In this document: one piece after another, positions 24,765 through 32,503 of the stretch
How the letters are laid out: each line of letters opens with the position of its first letter
Numbering within the stretch: the first letter of the stretch is position 1
The notes under the pieces: model-generated
What the model was told of the DNA's origin: nothing
The model's database searches: none
Seen by the model: only the letters and a program-made list of their open reading frames with translations
Translations under genes and position numbers: made by a program
Assembly (NCBI GenBank): GCA_023264155.1
Contig: JALQTD010000005.1
Coordinates: 1-35,607, forward strand
DNA from: Flavobacteriales bacterium
Lineage (GTDB): Bacteria > Bacteroidota > Bacteroidia > Flavobacteriales_D > Sanyastnellaceae
Direction of reading: 5' to 3'
DNA length: 35,607 nt

Positions 24765-25496
24765 TCAGCCTTCAAAGCAGAGTGACAGGATGAAGGTCCG
24801 GGTTTTCAGTTGTTCCAACGGCCGGGCATAAATGGTGTCGTCGTGGATGAGGACATCACGCCGGCCGAATTGGAATTTGCCTTCGATGCCGAATTTGAAG
24901 AAGGGTAAGAACAAATCCACCCCCGCTCCGACATCCAGCGACCGGTTGCCTTTCTCCAAGCGCAGCACCAAGTCGCTCGCCAGTTCTTGGTCCACTTCCG
25001 CGTTCGACTGCATGTCCCGGCTCAATGTTCCGCCGACGAGGCCGTATGCAGCAAAGTTCCCGATGCGGTCGGTCCGAAGTTTCACGAGGAAGGGGAAATC
25101 GAGGTACACCGATTCCGTGCGCCGGACTTTCGTCAGGTCCTCTTCCTCCCGAAGGAACGTGTATTCCAGCCCGCGGTCTTGGAAGCTGAGCCCCGGGGCG
25201 AAGCGCAGGTGCACGTTCCCGTTGATGTCCCAGGAGGCGAGCAAGGCCAAATTAAATCCCGACTGCGGCAAATTCGCCACGCTCAGCAAGCTATCAGCGA
25301 ACAAACTGTCCTGCCGCAGGGTCATCCGGAAATCCGATGAGTTCGCACTCAGCAAGAATCCGAAGTGGTAGGGCTTGGTGTCGAAGGACGCCAGGTTCTT
25401 TCGCGGCCCTTGTCCCCAAGCGGTGGCCGCTGTGGACACCGCAACCAAGGCAAGCGCCCAAGCGCGCAGGGCAGGGAAGTGCTTCATGAATTCCAT
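24765..25496 (-). CDS. porT: PorT-family outer-membrane barrel protein (T9SS)
   Basis: A 243-residue exported protein. The signal peptide MKHFPALRAWALALVAVSTAATAWGQ (start 25496 or 25487) is followed by NLASFDTKPYHFGFLLSANSSDF. A short amphipathic barrel follows: FNLALLASWDINGNVHLRFAPGLSFQ, VYLDFPFLVKLRTDRIGNFAAYGLVGG, LDVGAGVDLFLPFFKFGIEG and the final strand TFILSLCFEG. The KPYHFGFLLSAN segment and the VYLDFPFLVK strand match the PorT/SprT family, a T9SS component first described in Porphyromonas gingivalis. Exact TAGTTTTG lies 7 bases before the first ATG. It heads a four-gene run with the dehydratase, an unknown and yigZ. Confidence 0.75.
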   Translation of the reverse strand: MEFMKHFPALRAWALALVAVSTAATAWGQGPRKNLASFDTKPYHFGFLLSANSSDFRMTLRQDSLFADSLLSVANLPQSGFNLALLASWDINGNVHLRFAPGLSFQDRGLEYTFLREEEDLTKVRRTESVYLDFPFLVKLRTDRIGNFAAYGLVGGTLSRDMQSNAEVDQELASDLVLRLEKGNRSLDVGAGVDLFLPFFKFGIEGKFQFGRRDVLIHDDTIYARPLEQLKTRTFILSLCFEG

Positions 25497-25502
25497 CAGG
25501 TG

Positions 25503-25510
25503 CAAAACTA
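25503..25510 (-). promoter_or_regulatory. -7 box TAGTTTTG for the porT-like operon
   Basis: The minus strand reads TAGTTTTG, an exact TAnnTTTG match, ending 6 bases before the ATG at 25496. If that ATG is used, the message would have almost no leader; if the in-frame ATG at 25487 is used, the leader is about 10 bases. No clear -33 element. Confidence 0.5.
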
Positions 25511-25549
25511 CGCAACGCGCGGTTCCCGGATTTGGTATGCGCGCCCCAT

Positions 25550-26098
25550 TCAGCGGATCCAAACCGACCGCCATAAAACCGTGGCGACGGCTGCGCAAAT
25601 GAGGCTCGCCACGACGAGGCCGAGGAGGGAAAGGCCGATGAACAGGCGCGGATTGAAGATCGTGTCGATGGTGTCCAATTGCTGTTCCAGAGCCGCTTCG
25701 CGATCCCAGTTGCCCCCGCCTTGGGCTTCAACGAAGGCCGACCAAGCGGCATCGTCCTCTACCATGGCGGTGGCCTCCGCTCGCAGGTGTTCGCGGCGGG
25801 CGGCCAATCCGTCCGCTGCCACCGTGGTGTACCAAACGACGAGGCCGGCGGTGACCAAGAGGGCGAAACGGAACGGGGTTTGGGCCACCGCGCGAAACGC
25901 CGTCAAGAAATCAGGGTAATCGTCCCCGCTTTTCATGGCCACCCAAGCCCCGCCCAACGCGAGCAACATCAGGATGAACAGGTTCAGAAGCGCACCGACT
26001 TGGGCGCTCGTTTCCCATGGGAAAACGCCCCAACTGAAGAGCTTCCAGCCCCCCCACAACGCGGCCCCGACCAAGGGAGACCACTTCCAGAAGGTCAT
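25550..26098 (-). CDS. DUF4199-like four-helix membrane protein
   Basis: A 182-residue integral membrane protein. Hydrophobic helices lie at about residues 8-22, 32-50 ([21 protein letters not shown]), 68-86 ([20 protein letters not shown]) and 148-175 ([26 protein letters not shown]). A charged helical loop of about 55 residues separates the last two. This layout and the AMK segment before DxxDFLTAF resemble DUF4199, an uncharacterised Bacteroidota membrane family; I am not certain of the family. Its ATG overlaps the rho stop (ATGA), so it is translationally coupled to rho. Its stop lies 39 bases before the porT promoter box. Confidence 0.6.
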   Translation of the reverse strand: MTFWKWSPLVGAALWGGWKLFSWGVFPWETSAQVGALLNLFILMLLALGGAWVAMKSGDDYPDFLTAFRAVAQTPFRFALLVTAGLVVWYTTVAADGLAARREHLRAEATAMVEDDAAWSAFVEAQGGGNWDREAALEQQLDTIDTIFNPRLFIGLSLLGLVVASLICAAVATVLWRSVWIR

Positions 26099-27951
26099 CC
26101 GTTCATGGAGTTCAGGAAGTCCTCGTTCGTGCGGGTCTGCTCGATGCGTTCCTTGACGAACTCCATCGCCTCGATCGAGTTCATGTCGGCCAAGTGCTTC
26201 CGCAAGATCCAAATCCGCTGCAAATCGGTCTTGTCCATGAGCAAGTCCTCCCGGCGCGTCCCGCTTGACAAGATGTCGATGGCCGGGTAGATGCGGCGAT
26301 TCGAGATGCGTCGGTCGAGCTGCAGTTCCATGTTGCCCGTGCCCTTGAATTCCTCGAAGATGACGTCATCCATTTTTGACCCCGTTTCGGTCAGGGCCGT
26401 CGCGATGATGCTCAACGAGCCGCCGTTTTCGATGTTCCGGGCGGCGCCGAAGAAGCGCTTGGGCTTTTGCAGGGCATTGGCTTCGACCCCGCCTGAGAGG
26501 ATCTTGCCGGAACTCGGGCTGACCGTGTTGTACGCCCGCGCGAGGCGGGTAATGGAGTCGAGCAGGATGCAGACGTCGTGTCCGCATTCCACCATGCGCT
26601 TGGCTTTCTCCAAGACCAAATCCGCAATCCGGACGTGGCGATCCGCCGGCTCGTCAAACGTCGATGCAATCACCTCCGCGTTCACGCTGCGCTTCATGTC
26701 CGTCACTTCTTCCGGACGCTCGTCGATGAGCAGGATGATGAGGTACACCTCGGGGTGGTTGATGGAGATGGCGTTGGCAACGTCCTTCAACAAGGTCGTT
26801 TTACCCGTCTTCGGCTGCGAGACGAGCATGCCCCGCTGGCCTTTTCCGATGGGGGCAAACAGGTCCATCAGCCGCGTGCTGATGCCACCGCCGCGGGTGC
26901 TCAACTTGAAGCGTTCTTGCGGGAAGAGGGGCGTCAGGAACTTGAAGGGCACCCGGTCGCGCACCCATTCGACCGTGCGGCCATTGATGCTCACCACGTC
27001 GATGAGTGGGTAGAACTTTTCGCCGATGCGTGGCGGACGGATTTTTGCGATGACGGTGTCGCCGTTTTGTAAGGAGAACTGCTTGATTTGGCGGTTGCTC
27101 ACGTAGACGTCATCCGGCGAGTTGAGGTAGTTGTAATCGGCCGAACGCAGGAATCCGTGGCCCTCGTTTTGCAATTCCAAAACACCTTCAGCCTCCAAAA
27201 TCCCGTCGAAGTTGAAGCCGTGTTCTTCCGGCTCGCTGATGAACTTGTCGCGCGAGTTGCGGCGGTCGTTCCGGTCGTTCCGGTTGTTGCGGTCGTTCCG
27301 ATCGTTGCGGTTGTTGTTGCGGTCGCCCCGCTCGTTCCGCTCATTGCGGTTGCCGCGCTCGTTGCGGTTGCCGCGTTCGTTGCGTTCGCCGCGCCCCTTG
27401 TTCTCGGATTTGTTGTCCGGTTTGCTCTCGGATTTGCGCGGCTCCTGCTTTTCAGCCTGTGCGGGCGCATCCCCCTGTCCGTCGCGCGGAGAAGGCGATT
27501 CACCTTCGTTGTTGTTGCGGTTGCGGCGGCTGCGGCGCTCTCGGAGGCGGTCGCCGGGTTTCGGGGCTTCGCCTGAATCGGGTTGCTTCGGTGCGTCGGG
27601 CTTCGGAGCGTCGGACTTGGGGGCATCGCCCTTTGGAGCATTCGTTTCCCGAGCCGTTGTCTCAGCGGGCGCATCCGCGGGCTTGGCCTTGGCAGGACGG
27701 CCCCGGCGGCGTGCAGGTTGTTCGGGAGCTTCCGCGGTTTCCGTGGCCGGTGCGGGCTTGGGCGCTTGGGCGCGCGGTTTGGCCTTGGCCGCAGGCTTCT
27801 TCTCCGGGCTTGGCCGCACAGCTTGCTCATCCAAGATGGAGTAGACCAAATCTTGTTTCTTCAACTTATCCAAGCGCTGGATGCCCAGCTTCTTCGCGAT
27901 GTCGCGCAATTCGGCAACTTTCTTGCCGTTTAATTCGATGATGTCGTACAT
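26095..27951 (-). CDS. rho: Transcription termination factor Rho with long disordered insert
   Basis: A 618-residue hexameric RNA helicase that ends transcription. The Rho_N helical domain covers about residues 4-45 ([18 protein letters not shown]). It is followed by roughly 185 low-complexity residues, first Ala/Pro/Lys-rich, then an Arg/Asn/Asp block made of RNERGN- and RNDRND-like repeats. The RNA-binding cold-shock domain begins near [20 protein letters not shown]. The ATPase domain has P-loop [27 protein letters not shown] and [15 protein letters not shown]. The rest is typical, ending [15 protein letters not shown]. coli Rho is 419 residues, so the extra length is the insert. The ATG at 27951 begins MYDIIELN; a weak AATATTTG box lies at 27964-27971. 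It is coupled to the DUF4199-like gene. Confidence 0.97.
   Translation of the reverse strand: MYDIIELNGKKVAELRDIAKKLGIQRLDKLKKQDLVYSILDEQAVRPSPEKKPAAKAKPRAQAPKPAPATETAEAPEQPARRRGRPAKAKPADAPAETTARETNAPKGDAPKSDAPKPDAPKQPDSGEAPKPGDRLRERRSRRNRNNNEGESPSPRDGQGDAPAQAEKQEPRKSESKPDNKSENKGRGERNERGNRNERGNRNERNERGDRNNNRNDRNDRNNRNDRNDRRNSRDKFISEPEEHGFNFDGILEAEGVLELQNEGHGFLRSADYNYLNSPDDVYVSNRQIKQFSLQNGDTVIAKIRPPRIGEKFYPLIDVVSINGRTVEWVRDRVPFKFLTPLFPQERFKLSTRGGGISTRLMDLFAPIGKGQRGMLVSQPKTGKTTLLKDVANAISINHPEVYLIILLIDERPEEVTDMKRSVNAEVIASTFDEPADRHVRIADLVLEKAKRMVECGHDVCILLDSITRLARAYNTVSPSSGKILSGGVEANALQKPKRFFGAARNIENGGSLSIIATALTETGSKMDDVIFEEFKGTGNMELQLDRRISNRRIYPAIDILSSGTRREDLLMDKTDLQRIWILRKHLADMNSIEAMEFVKERIEQTRTNEDFLNSMNG
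27240..27400 (-). repeat. Degenerate tandem repeat coding the Rho Arg/Asn tract
   Basis: On the plus strand short units such as GTTCCGGTC, GTTGCGGTC and GTTGCGGTTGCC repeat with small changes for about 160 bases. They encode the RNERGN and RNDRND repeats of the Rho insert. Units of 9, 12 and 18 bases are mixed, which is typical of a coding minisatellite that can change length by slippage. Confidence 0.75.
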
Positions 27952-28082
27952 CAAGGGGTCAATCAAATATTCCTAAAAAGAGGGAAGGGGCGGGCACAAA
28001 GGCCCAGGTCCGATGCGTCATGATGGAGCCGTACATCCAAACTCGTGGCCCGCAAACGCAGGGCAATGATACGCAAACTTTT
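27952..28082. other. Intergenic region between rho and the YfcE-like gene
   Basis: This 131-base gap holds the likely rho promoter (AATATTTG, 27964-27971 on the minus strand). It also has two direct copies of CGCAAAC near 28046 and 28072. No convincing terminator or RNA gene is visible. Confidence 0.4.
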
Positions 28083-28580
28083 CTAACCCACGCGCGGACC
28101 GAGCTCGACAACTTCCATGTTGTGGATTTGGCCCCCTTCGATGGAGAACCGCAGGAGGGTCCGCACGCGGTGAAATCCGTGCACCCCGGCGGCTCCCGGA
28201 TTGACGTACAGCCCTCCCCAGCTGGCATCGCGTTCCACCCGCAACAAATGGCTGTGCCCGCAGATGAACACGTCCGGTCGTTCGCCCTGAAGCAGGGCGC
28301 GCACGCCGCTGGCGTAGCGATCGGGGCGTCCGCCGATGTGGCGCATCAGGCAGCGCAGGCCGCCGCATTCCCAGCGGATTTCCTCGGGAAATTCCGCCCG
28401 TGCTCGGTGGTCGTCGATGTTGCCATAAACCGCGCGCAAGGGCGCCACCGCCGCCAGTGCATCGGTCACGGCGAGGTCCCCGATGTCGCCTGCATGCCAG
28501 ATTTCATCCACCTCGCGCAGGTGGTGCAGGATGCGGTCGTCCATGTGGCTGTGGGTGTCGGAAAGGAGGCCGATGCGCAT
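28083..28580 (-). CDS. YfcE/MJ0936-type metallophosphoesterase
   Basis: A 165-residue calcineurin-like phosphodiesterase. Metal-binding motifs are in order: D8-T-H10 in MRIGLLSDTHSHMDD, then WHAGDIGD, VYGNIDDH and FICGHSHLLRVER, with YVNPGAAG near the C-terminus. The size and GNxDxH/GHxH pattern fit the YfcE group, whose physiological substrate is poorly known; in vitro the family cleaves phosphodiesters. The ATG at 28578-28580 starts exactly at the first strand, while the longer in-frame extension has no similarity. It is divergent from the PorE-like gene, with 51 bases between starts, and runs towards rho. Confidence 0.9.
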   Translation of the reverse strand: MRIGLLSDTHSHMDDRILHHLREVDEIWHAGDIGDLAVTDALAAVAPLRAVYGNIDDHRARAEFPEEIRWECGGLRCLMRHIGGRPDRYASGVRALLQGERPDVFICGHSHLLRVERDASWGGLYVNPGAAGVHGFHRVRTLLRFSIEGGQIHNMEVVELGPRVG

Positions 28581-28631
28581 GGGCAGCAATTTCGGGTGCA
28601 AGTTGCGGTTTTTTTGGCCCAAATTGCAGGC

Positions 28632-30566
28632 ATGATTCACCGCCTGCTCCTCCTTGCCCTCAGCGCGTTGCTCGTGGCCACCACCGCGCTCGCGCAACCT
28701 GCGATTACCTCCGAGAACAAACGGGCGGTGAAATCCTATGGTGAGGGGCTTGAGGCCTACCTCCACGGACGCATTTCGGAGGCCCTGGAATCGCTTGATG
28801 CCGCGATCAAGCGGGATCCGGAATTTTTCGAAGCGTGGATGCTGAAGGCCCAAATCCTGGACGAGTCCGGCTACGTGTCCCTCGCTGCCGATGCCTACCA
28901 GCAGGGTTACGAAACCGCCCCCGAGCGGTATCCGCAAGGTCGGATGCGCTTGTGTGAATTGCTGCATGTTTCGGGCCGCTACGCAGAGGGATTGCAAGCT
29001 TATGCGGATGCATCCGCTTCACTCGGTACGGAGTTGAAGGGGGTGGATTGGGAAACCATCCATGCCCACTTGATGTTTGCTGCGGAAGCGGTGAAGCACC
29101 CCGTGGACTTGGAAAGCCACCCCCTTGCAGGGGAAGTGAACACGGAGGCACCGGAGTATTATCCCGCCATCACGGCGGATGGCCAAACCTTGCTGTTCAC
29201 GCGCCAAGTCAATGGTAAAGGCGCGTTCTCGGGCCAGGAGGACTTCTTCACCGCGCACCCCACGGGCAACCGGGGCTGGGGCGACGTTCGCCCACTGCGT
29301 GGCATCAACACCGCTTCCAACGAGGGCGCCCCTGCGTTGCAAGGGGACGGGCAGCGCCTCATCTTCACGGCCTGCTCCACAGTCGAAAACGGCTACGGCG
29401 ATCGCACCGGCAAGGGTTCGTGCGACCTGTTCGAATCGGTGTGGGATCCGGAGCTCGGCCAGTTCACCCTCGGCACCAACCTCGGTGCACCCAACACCGG
29501 CGTTTGGGAAAGCCAGCCCTCGCTCTCCGCTGACGGCCAAACCCTCCTCTTCGTGCGTGCCCGACGCGGAACGCGCGACACCCCGGCCGAGCAAGACATC
29601 TTTCAATCCACCCGCCAGCCCGATGGTTCGTGGTCGCCCGCGGTCCGGTTGCCCGGCCCGATCAACACGCCCGGAATGGAGGGCAACCCCGTGTTGCATC
29701 CGGATGGCAGGACGCTCTATTTCGTTTCGGATGGCCACCCCGGCATGGGGGGGCTGGACCTCTTCCGCAGTGTCAAAGGGTCGGACGGTGTTTGGAGGAA
29801 GCCGGTGAATTTGGGCTACCCCATCAACACGCACCACGACGAAAGCAGTGTGCTGGTGACGCCCGACGGCCGCTGGGCCATGTTCGCCACCGACCGCGAA
29901 TCCCCCGGCAACCTCGACCTGTGGGAACTGCGCCTGCCGGAAGAGCTCGTGGCCAGCGAAGTGCGGGTCTTGCGCGGGCGGGTCACCGATGTGGCCAGCG
30001 GTGCGCCTGTGGCGGCGGATGTCGATGTGGTCGAGACTACCGGACAGCTCATCGCCCAAGTGCAGTCGGACCCGTCGAACGGCCGGTTCGAGTTGCCGCT
30101 GCCCGACGGCGACGCCTTGCGCTTTCGGGTGGACCATCCCCAGTACGCCTTTTATTCGGAGCTGGTGACGTGGTCGGAAGTGGATCCGAACGAGGTGGTG
30201 GAAATCGCCTTGACCCGCTTTGAAGTGGGCACGGTGCTCACTTTGAAGGATGTCCGGTTTGCCTCGGGGTCGTCCACGTTGGAGGCCGTTTTTCAGCCGG
30301 AGTTGGAGCAATTGGCGGCGTTGATGTTGGCCAACGAGGTGAAGGTCCAAATCGTCGGCCACACCGACAACCGCGGCGCTGCCGCCGCCAACCTCACCCT
30401 GAGCATGGAGCGCGCTGAAGCCGTCCGCAATTACCTCCTCGGCCGCGGGGTTGCTGCCGATCGCATGGCCGTGGAAGGCAAGGGCGACACGGCGCCGATT
30501 GCCTCGAACGACACCGAGGCGGGCCGCGCTTTGAACCGGCGGACCGAGATCATCGTGGTCGAGTAG
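28632..30566 (+). CDS. PorE-like OmpA protein: TPR, PD40 propeller, CRD, OmpA
   Basis: A 644-residue periplasmic or outer-membrane protein. The signal peptide MIHRLLLLALSALLVATTALAQ lacks a lipobox cysteine. TPR-like helices cover about residues 30-120 (YLHGRISEALESLDAAIK). A beta-propeller of PD40-type repeats follows, each with ADGQTLLF or PDGRTLYF cores (for instance SLSADGQTLLFVR and VLHPDGRTLYFVSDG). Next is a carboxypeptidase-regulatory-like strand domain (RVLRGRVTDVASGAPVAADVDV). The C-terminal OmpA domain has VQIVGHTDNRGAAAAN and LSMERAEAVRNYLL, which bind peptidoglycan. This domain order matches PorE (PG1058) of the T9SS, which is a lipoprotein in P. gingivalis. Its last 17 bases overlap the convergent TonB receptor gene. 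Confidence 0.85.
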   Translation: MIHRLLLLALSALLVATTALAQPAITSENKRAVKSYGEGLEAYLHGRISEALESLDAAIKRDPEFFEAWMLKAQILDESGYVSLAADAYQQGYETAPERYPQGRMRLCELLHVSGRYAEGLQAYADASASLGTELKGVDWETIHAHLMFAAEAVKHPVDLESHPLAGEVNTEAPEYYPAITADGQTLLFTRQVNGKGAFSGQEDFFTAHPTGNRGWGDVRPLRGINTASNEGAPALQGDGQRLIFTACSTVENGYGDRTGKGSCDLFESVWDPELGQFTLGTNLGAPNTGVWESQPSLSADGQTLLFVRARRGTRDTPAEQDIFQSTRQPDGSWSPAVRLPGPINTPGMEGNPVLHPDGRTLYFVSDGHPGMGGLDLFRSVKGSDGVWRKPVNLGYPINTHHDESSVLVTPDGRWAMFATDRESPGNLDLWELRLPEELVASEVRVLRGRVTDVASGAPVAADVDVVETTGQLIAQVQSDPSNGRFELPLPDGDALRFRVDHPQYAFYSELVTWSEVDPNEVVEIALTRFEVGTVLTLKDVRFASGSSTLEAVFQPELEQLAALMLANEVKVQIVGHTDNRGAAAANLTLSMERAEAVRNYLLGRGVAADRMAVEGKGDTAPIASNDTEAGRALNRRTEIIVVE

Positions 30567-32502
30567 GGGACCAAATCAGCGCCAACTCCATCCGCCGCGG
30601 TGCTACCGGGTTGAAGTACTTGCCACCGAAAGCGTTCACTTGGTACCAGTCCGAGTACCGGCTGTTGGTGGCATTCAATGCGCTCAGGGACACTTCCCAC
30701 GGGCCACGCAACCACGTCACCGTAGCGTCCAGCCGGTGGTGGGCCGGCGCCCAGTCCGCGCCGCTGTTGGAAAGCGGTGCCCGGTCGTTCCACCGGTGTC
30801 GCAGGTGAACCGACCAAGCACGCCGCTGCCAGGTGAGGGTGGCCCCCGCTGTGTGCAACGGGGTGCCAGGCATGGCATAGGCATCGCCCAATGTTTGGAC
30901 AGCAAACCGATGAAGTGTCGCCCAAACCCGCACCGCAAAGGATGCAGTCCCCCCCGACGCTTGCACCTCGATTCCCCGCATCTGCAAGGCATCGGCATTA
31001 GCCAAGACGGGCGCGTCCGTCGGACCCGGGATCACCCCGATCGCATCGCGCACCTGCTGGATGAAGGCGGTGGCTTCCGCCTGCCAACGGCCCGGTTGTG
31101 TCCGAACGCCAGCCTCCAAGGTTTGGCCCCACTCCGGGCGCAATTCCGTGGCCTCCAGCGTTGCGGGATCCACGATTTCGAATGAGGTCGGTGCGTTGAT
31201 GCCCGTGCCCCACTCCAGAAACCCCGTCATGCGCGGACCTGCCGGAATGCGGATGCCCGCCCGGGGCAAGAGCCGCGTGGTGTGAAACCGCTCGTCAAAG
31301 GGCAAGCTGTCCTGAACGGATCCCTCCGTGGTGCGCGCCATGTGGTTCGCGGCCAACCCGGCATGCCAGGCCACGCCGCTTTCGCCAACGCGTTGCACCC
31401 CGGCACTCGCCCAGCCCCGGTGCGTCCGCGATGCCAGGTCATACCGCAGCTCCTCGCCACCGATGTCGGTTTCCTCCAACCGGAGCCCATCCGACTGCAC
31501 CACGGCATGGGTCAGCCACGACCACCGGCTGCGGTCTCCCACATGCAGGACCCCGCGGCGGACCATGCGCAGGGATGCGTTGGCCGCCTGTTCCCGCTTG
31601 TCCCCGTTGTAAAAGGGGCTCGTGCCGTATGGGTTGTGCTTGTCCGTCAGCGATAGCAGGGCCCAAAACCCGCCCCGTTCGCGTTCTTGGCTCCACCCCG
31701 TGGCCACCCGTCGCCGCTCCACGCGGGCGCCATAAGCCACTCCCGGGGCGCGGGTGGGGGCCGCATCGGCGTCCTCGGCGGTCAGCGATCCGGGAAGTTC
31801 CCACATGCCGTCGAACAGTCCGAGCCAGGCGTGCTGCTCCCAATCCCCGCGCGATTGCCGCCAATGCAGGTCGCCTTGGTGCTTGCGGTTGGCTTCTTGT
31901 TCCCGAAATCCCGGTTGCGAGGCACTGACCCACCCCACCTGCCACGGGCCGTGGGCGGCTTGCGCAGCGACGCTTCCGGAGGCCCCTTCTCCGGCCGCTC
32001 CCGCTCCGAGGGTGGCTCCCCGCAGCGTCAGCCGGGTCGCATTCGTGGCGCTCAAGGCCCAGAGGGCTCCGGAGTAGCTCCCTCCCAAGGCGGCGCCCGA
32101 AGGACCGGTCATGATTTCCACGCCCGCGAGCAGTCCGGGGTCCAGCCATTCGACGGGGGAATCGCCATCCGCCGTGGTGAGTACGAATCCGTCGAGCAAT
32201 GTCCACACGTTGCGCACGCCAAAGGGGGACCGCAACGAGCTGCCGCGCATGCGGATGCGCCGGGATCCCCCTGCGCCTCGGGTTTCCATTTTAACCCCTG
32301 GGATTTGGTTCAATCCCCCTTCCAAATCCACGGCACCCGCCCGCTTCAACCCCAAGCTGTCCATGCGGTGAACGGGCGCAAAGACCGGGGCCACCGATTG
32401 AATGGCGACCACGGCTGAGGCGGACAGGCCGATGGTGTCGGTTTGAGCTGCAGCCGATCCGACCAGACCGCCTGCCAAGCACAGCGCCAGCAAGCGCCGC
32501 AC
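30550..32502 (-). CDS. TonB-dependent receptor linked to the sugar dehydrogenase
   Basis: A 650-residue outer-membrane receptor. I place the start at GTG 32500-32502, one base after the stop of the upstream dehydrogenase gene, because it opens a clean signal peptide (MRRLLALCLAGGLVGSAAAQ). An ATG at 32544 would overlap the upstream gene by 41 bases and begin with unrelated residues. The plug domain covers about residues 50-150: GGLNQIPGVKMETRGAGGS, RIRMRGSSLRSPFGVRNVW and PGLLAGVEIMTGPSGAALGGSYSGAL. The barrel ends with VAPRRMELALIWSPTRPR. No SusC-type N-terminal domain. Co-transcription with a PQQ-type dehydrogenase suggests uptake of its cofactor, substrate or product, but nothing in the sequence proves this. 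Confidence 0.88.
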   Translation of the reverse strand: MRRLLALCLAGGLVGSAAAQTDTIGLSASAVVAIQSVAPVFAPVHRMDSLGLKRAGAVDLEGGLNQIPGVKMETRGAGGSRRIRMRGSSLRSPFGVRNVWTLLDGFVLTTADGDSPVEWLDPGLLAGVEIMTGPSGAALGGSYSGALWALSATNATRLTLRGATLGAGAAGEGASGSVAAQAAHGPWQVGWVSASQPGFREQEANRKHQGDLHWRQSRGDWEQHAWLGLFDGMWELPGSLTAEDADAAPTRAPGVAYGARVERRRVATGWSQERERGGFWALLSLTDKHNPYGTSPFYNGDKREQAANASLRMVRRGVLHVGDRSRWSWLTHAVVQSDGLRLEETDIGGEELRYDLASRTHRGWASAGVQRVGESGVAWHAGLAANHMARTTEGSVQDSLPFDERFHTTRLLPRAGIRIPAGPRMTGFLEWGTGINAPTSFEIVDPATLEATELRPEWGQTLEAGVRTQPGRWQAEATAFIQQVRDAIGVIPGPTDAPVLANADALQMRGIEVQASGGTASFAVRVWATLHRFAVQTLGDAYAMPGTPLHTAGATLTWQRRAWSVHLRHRWNDRAPLSNSGADWAPAHHRLDATVTWLRGPWEVSLSALNATNSRYSDWYQVNAFGGKYFNPVAPRRMELALIWSPTRPR

Positions 32503-32503
32503 C

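Noticed and set aside
27240-27400. Short repeats that might suggest a CRISPR or mobile repeat
   Set aside because: Units are in-frame codons for Arg/Asn/Asp within rho, are degenerate and have no spacers.
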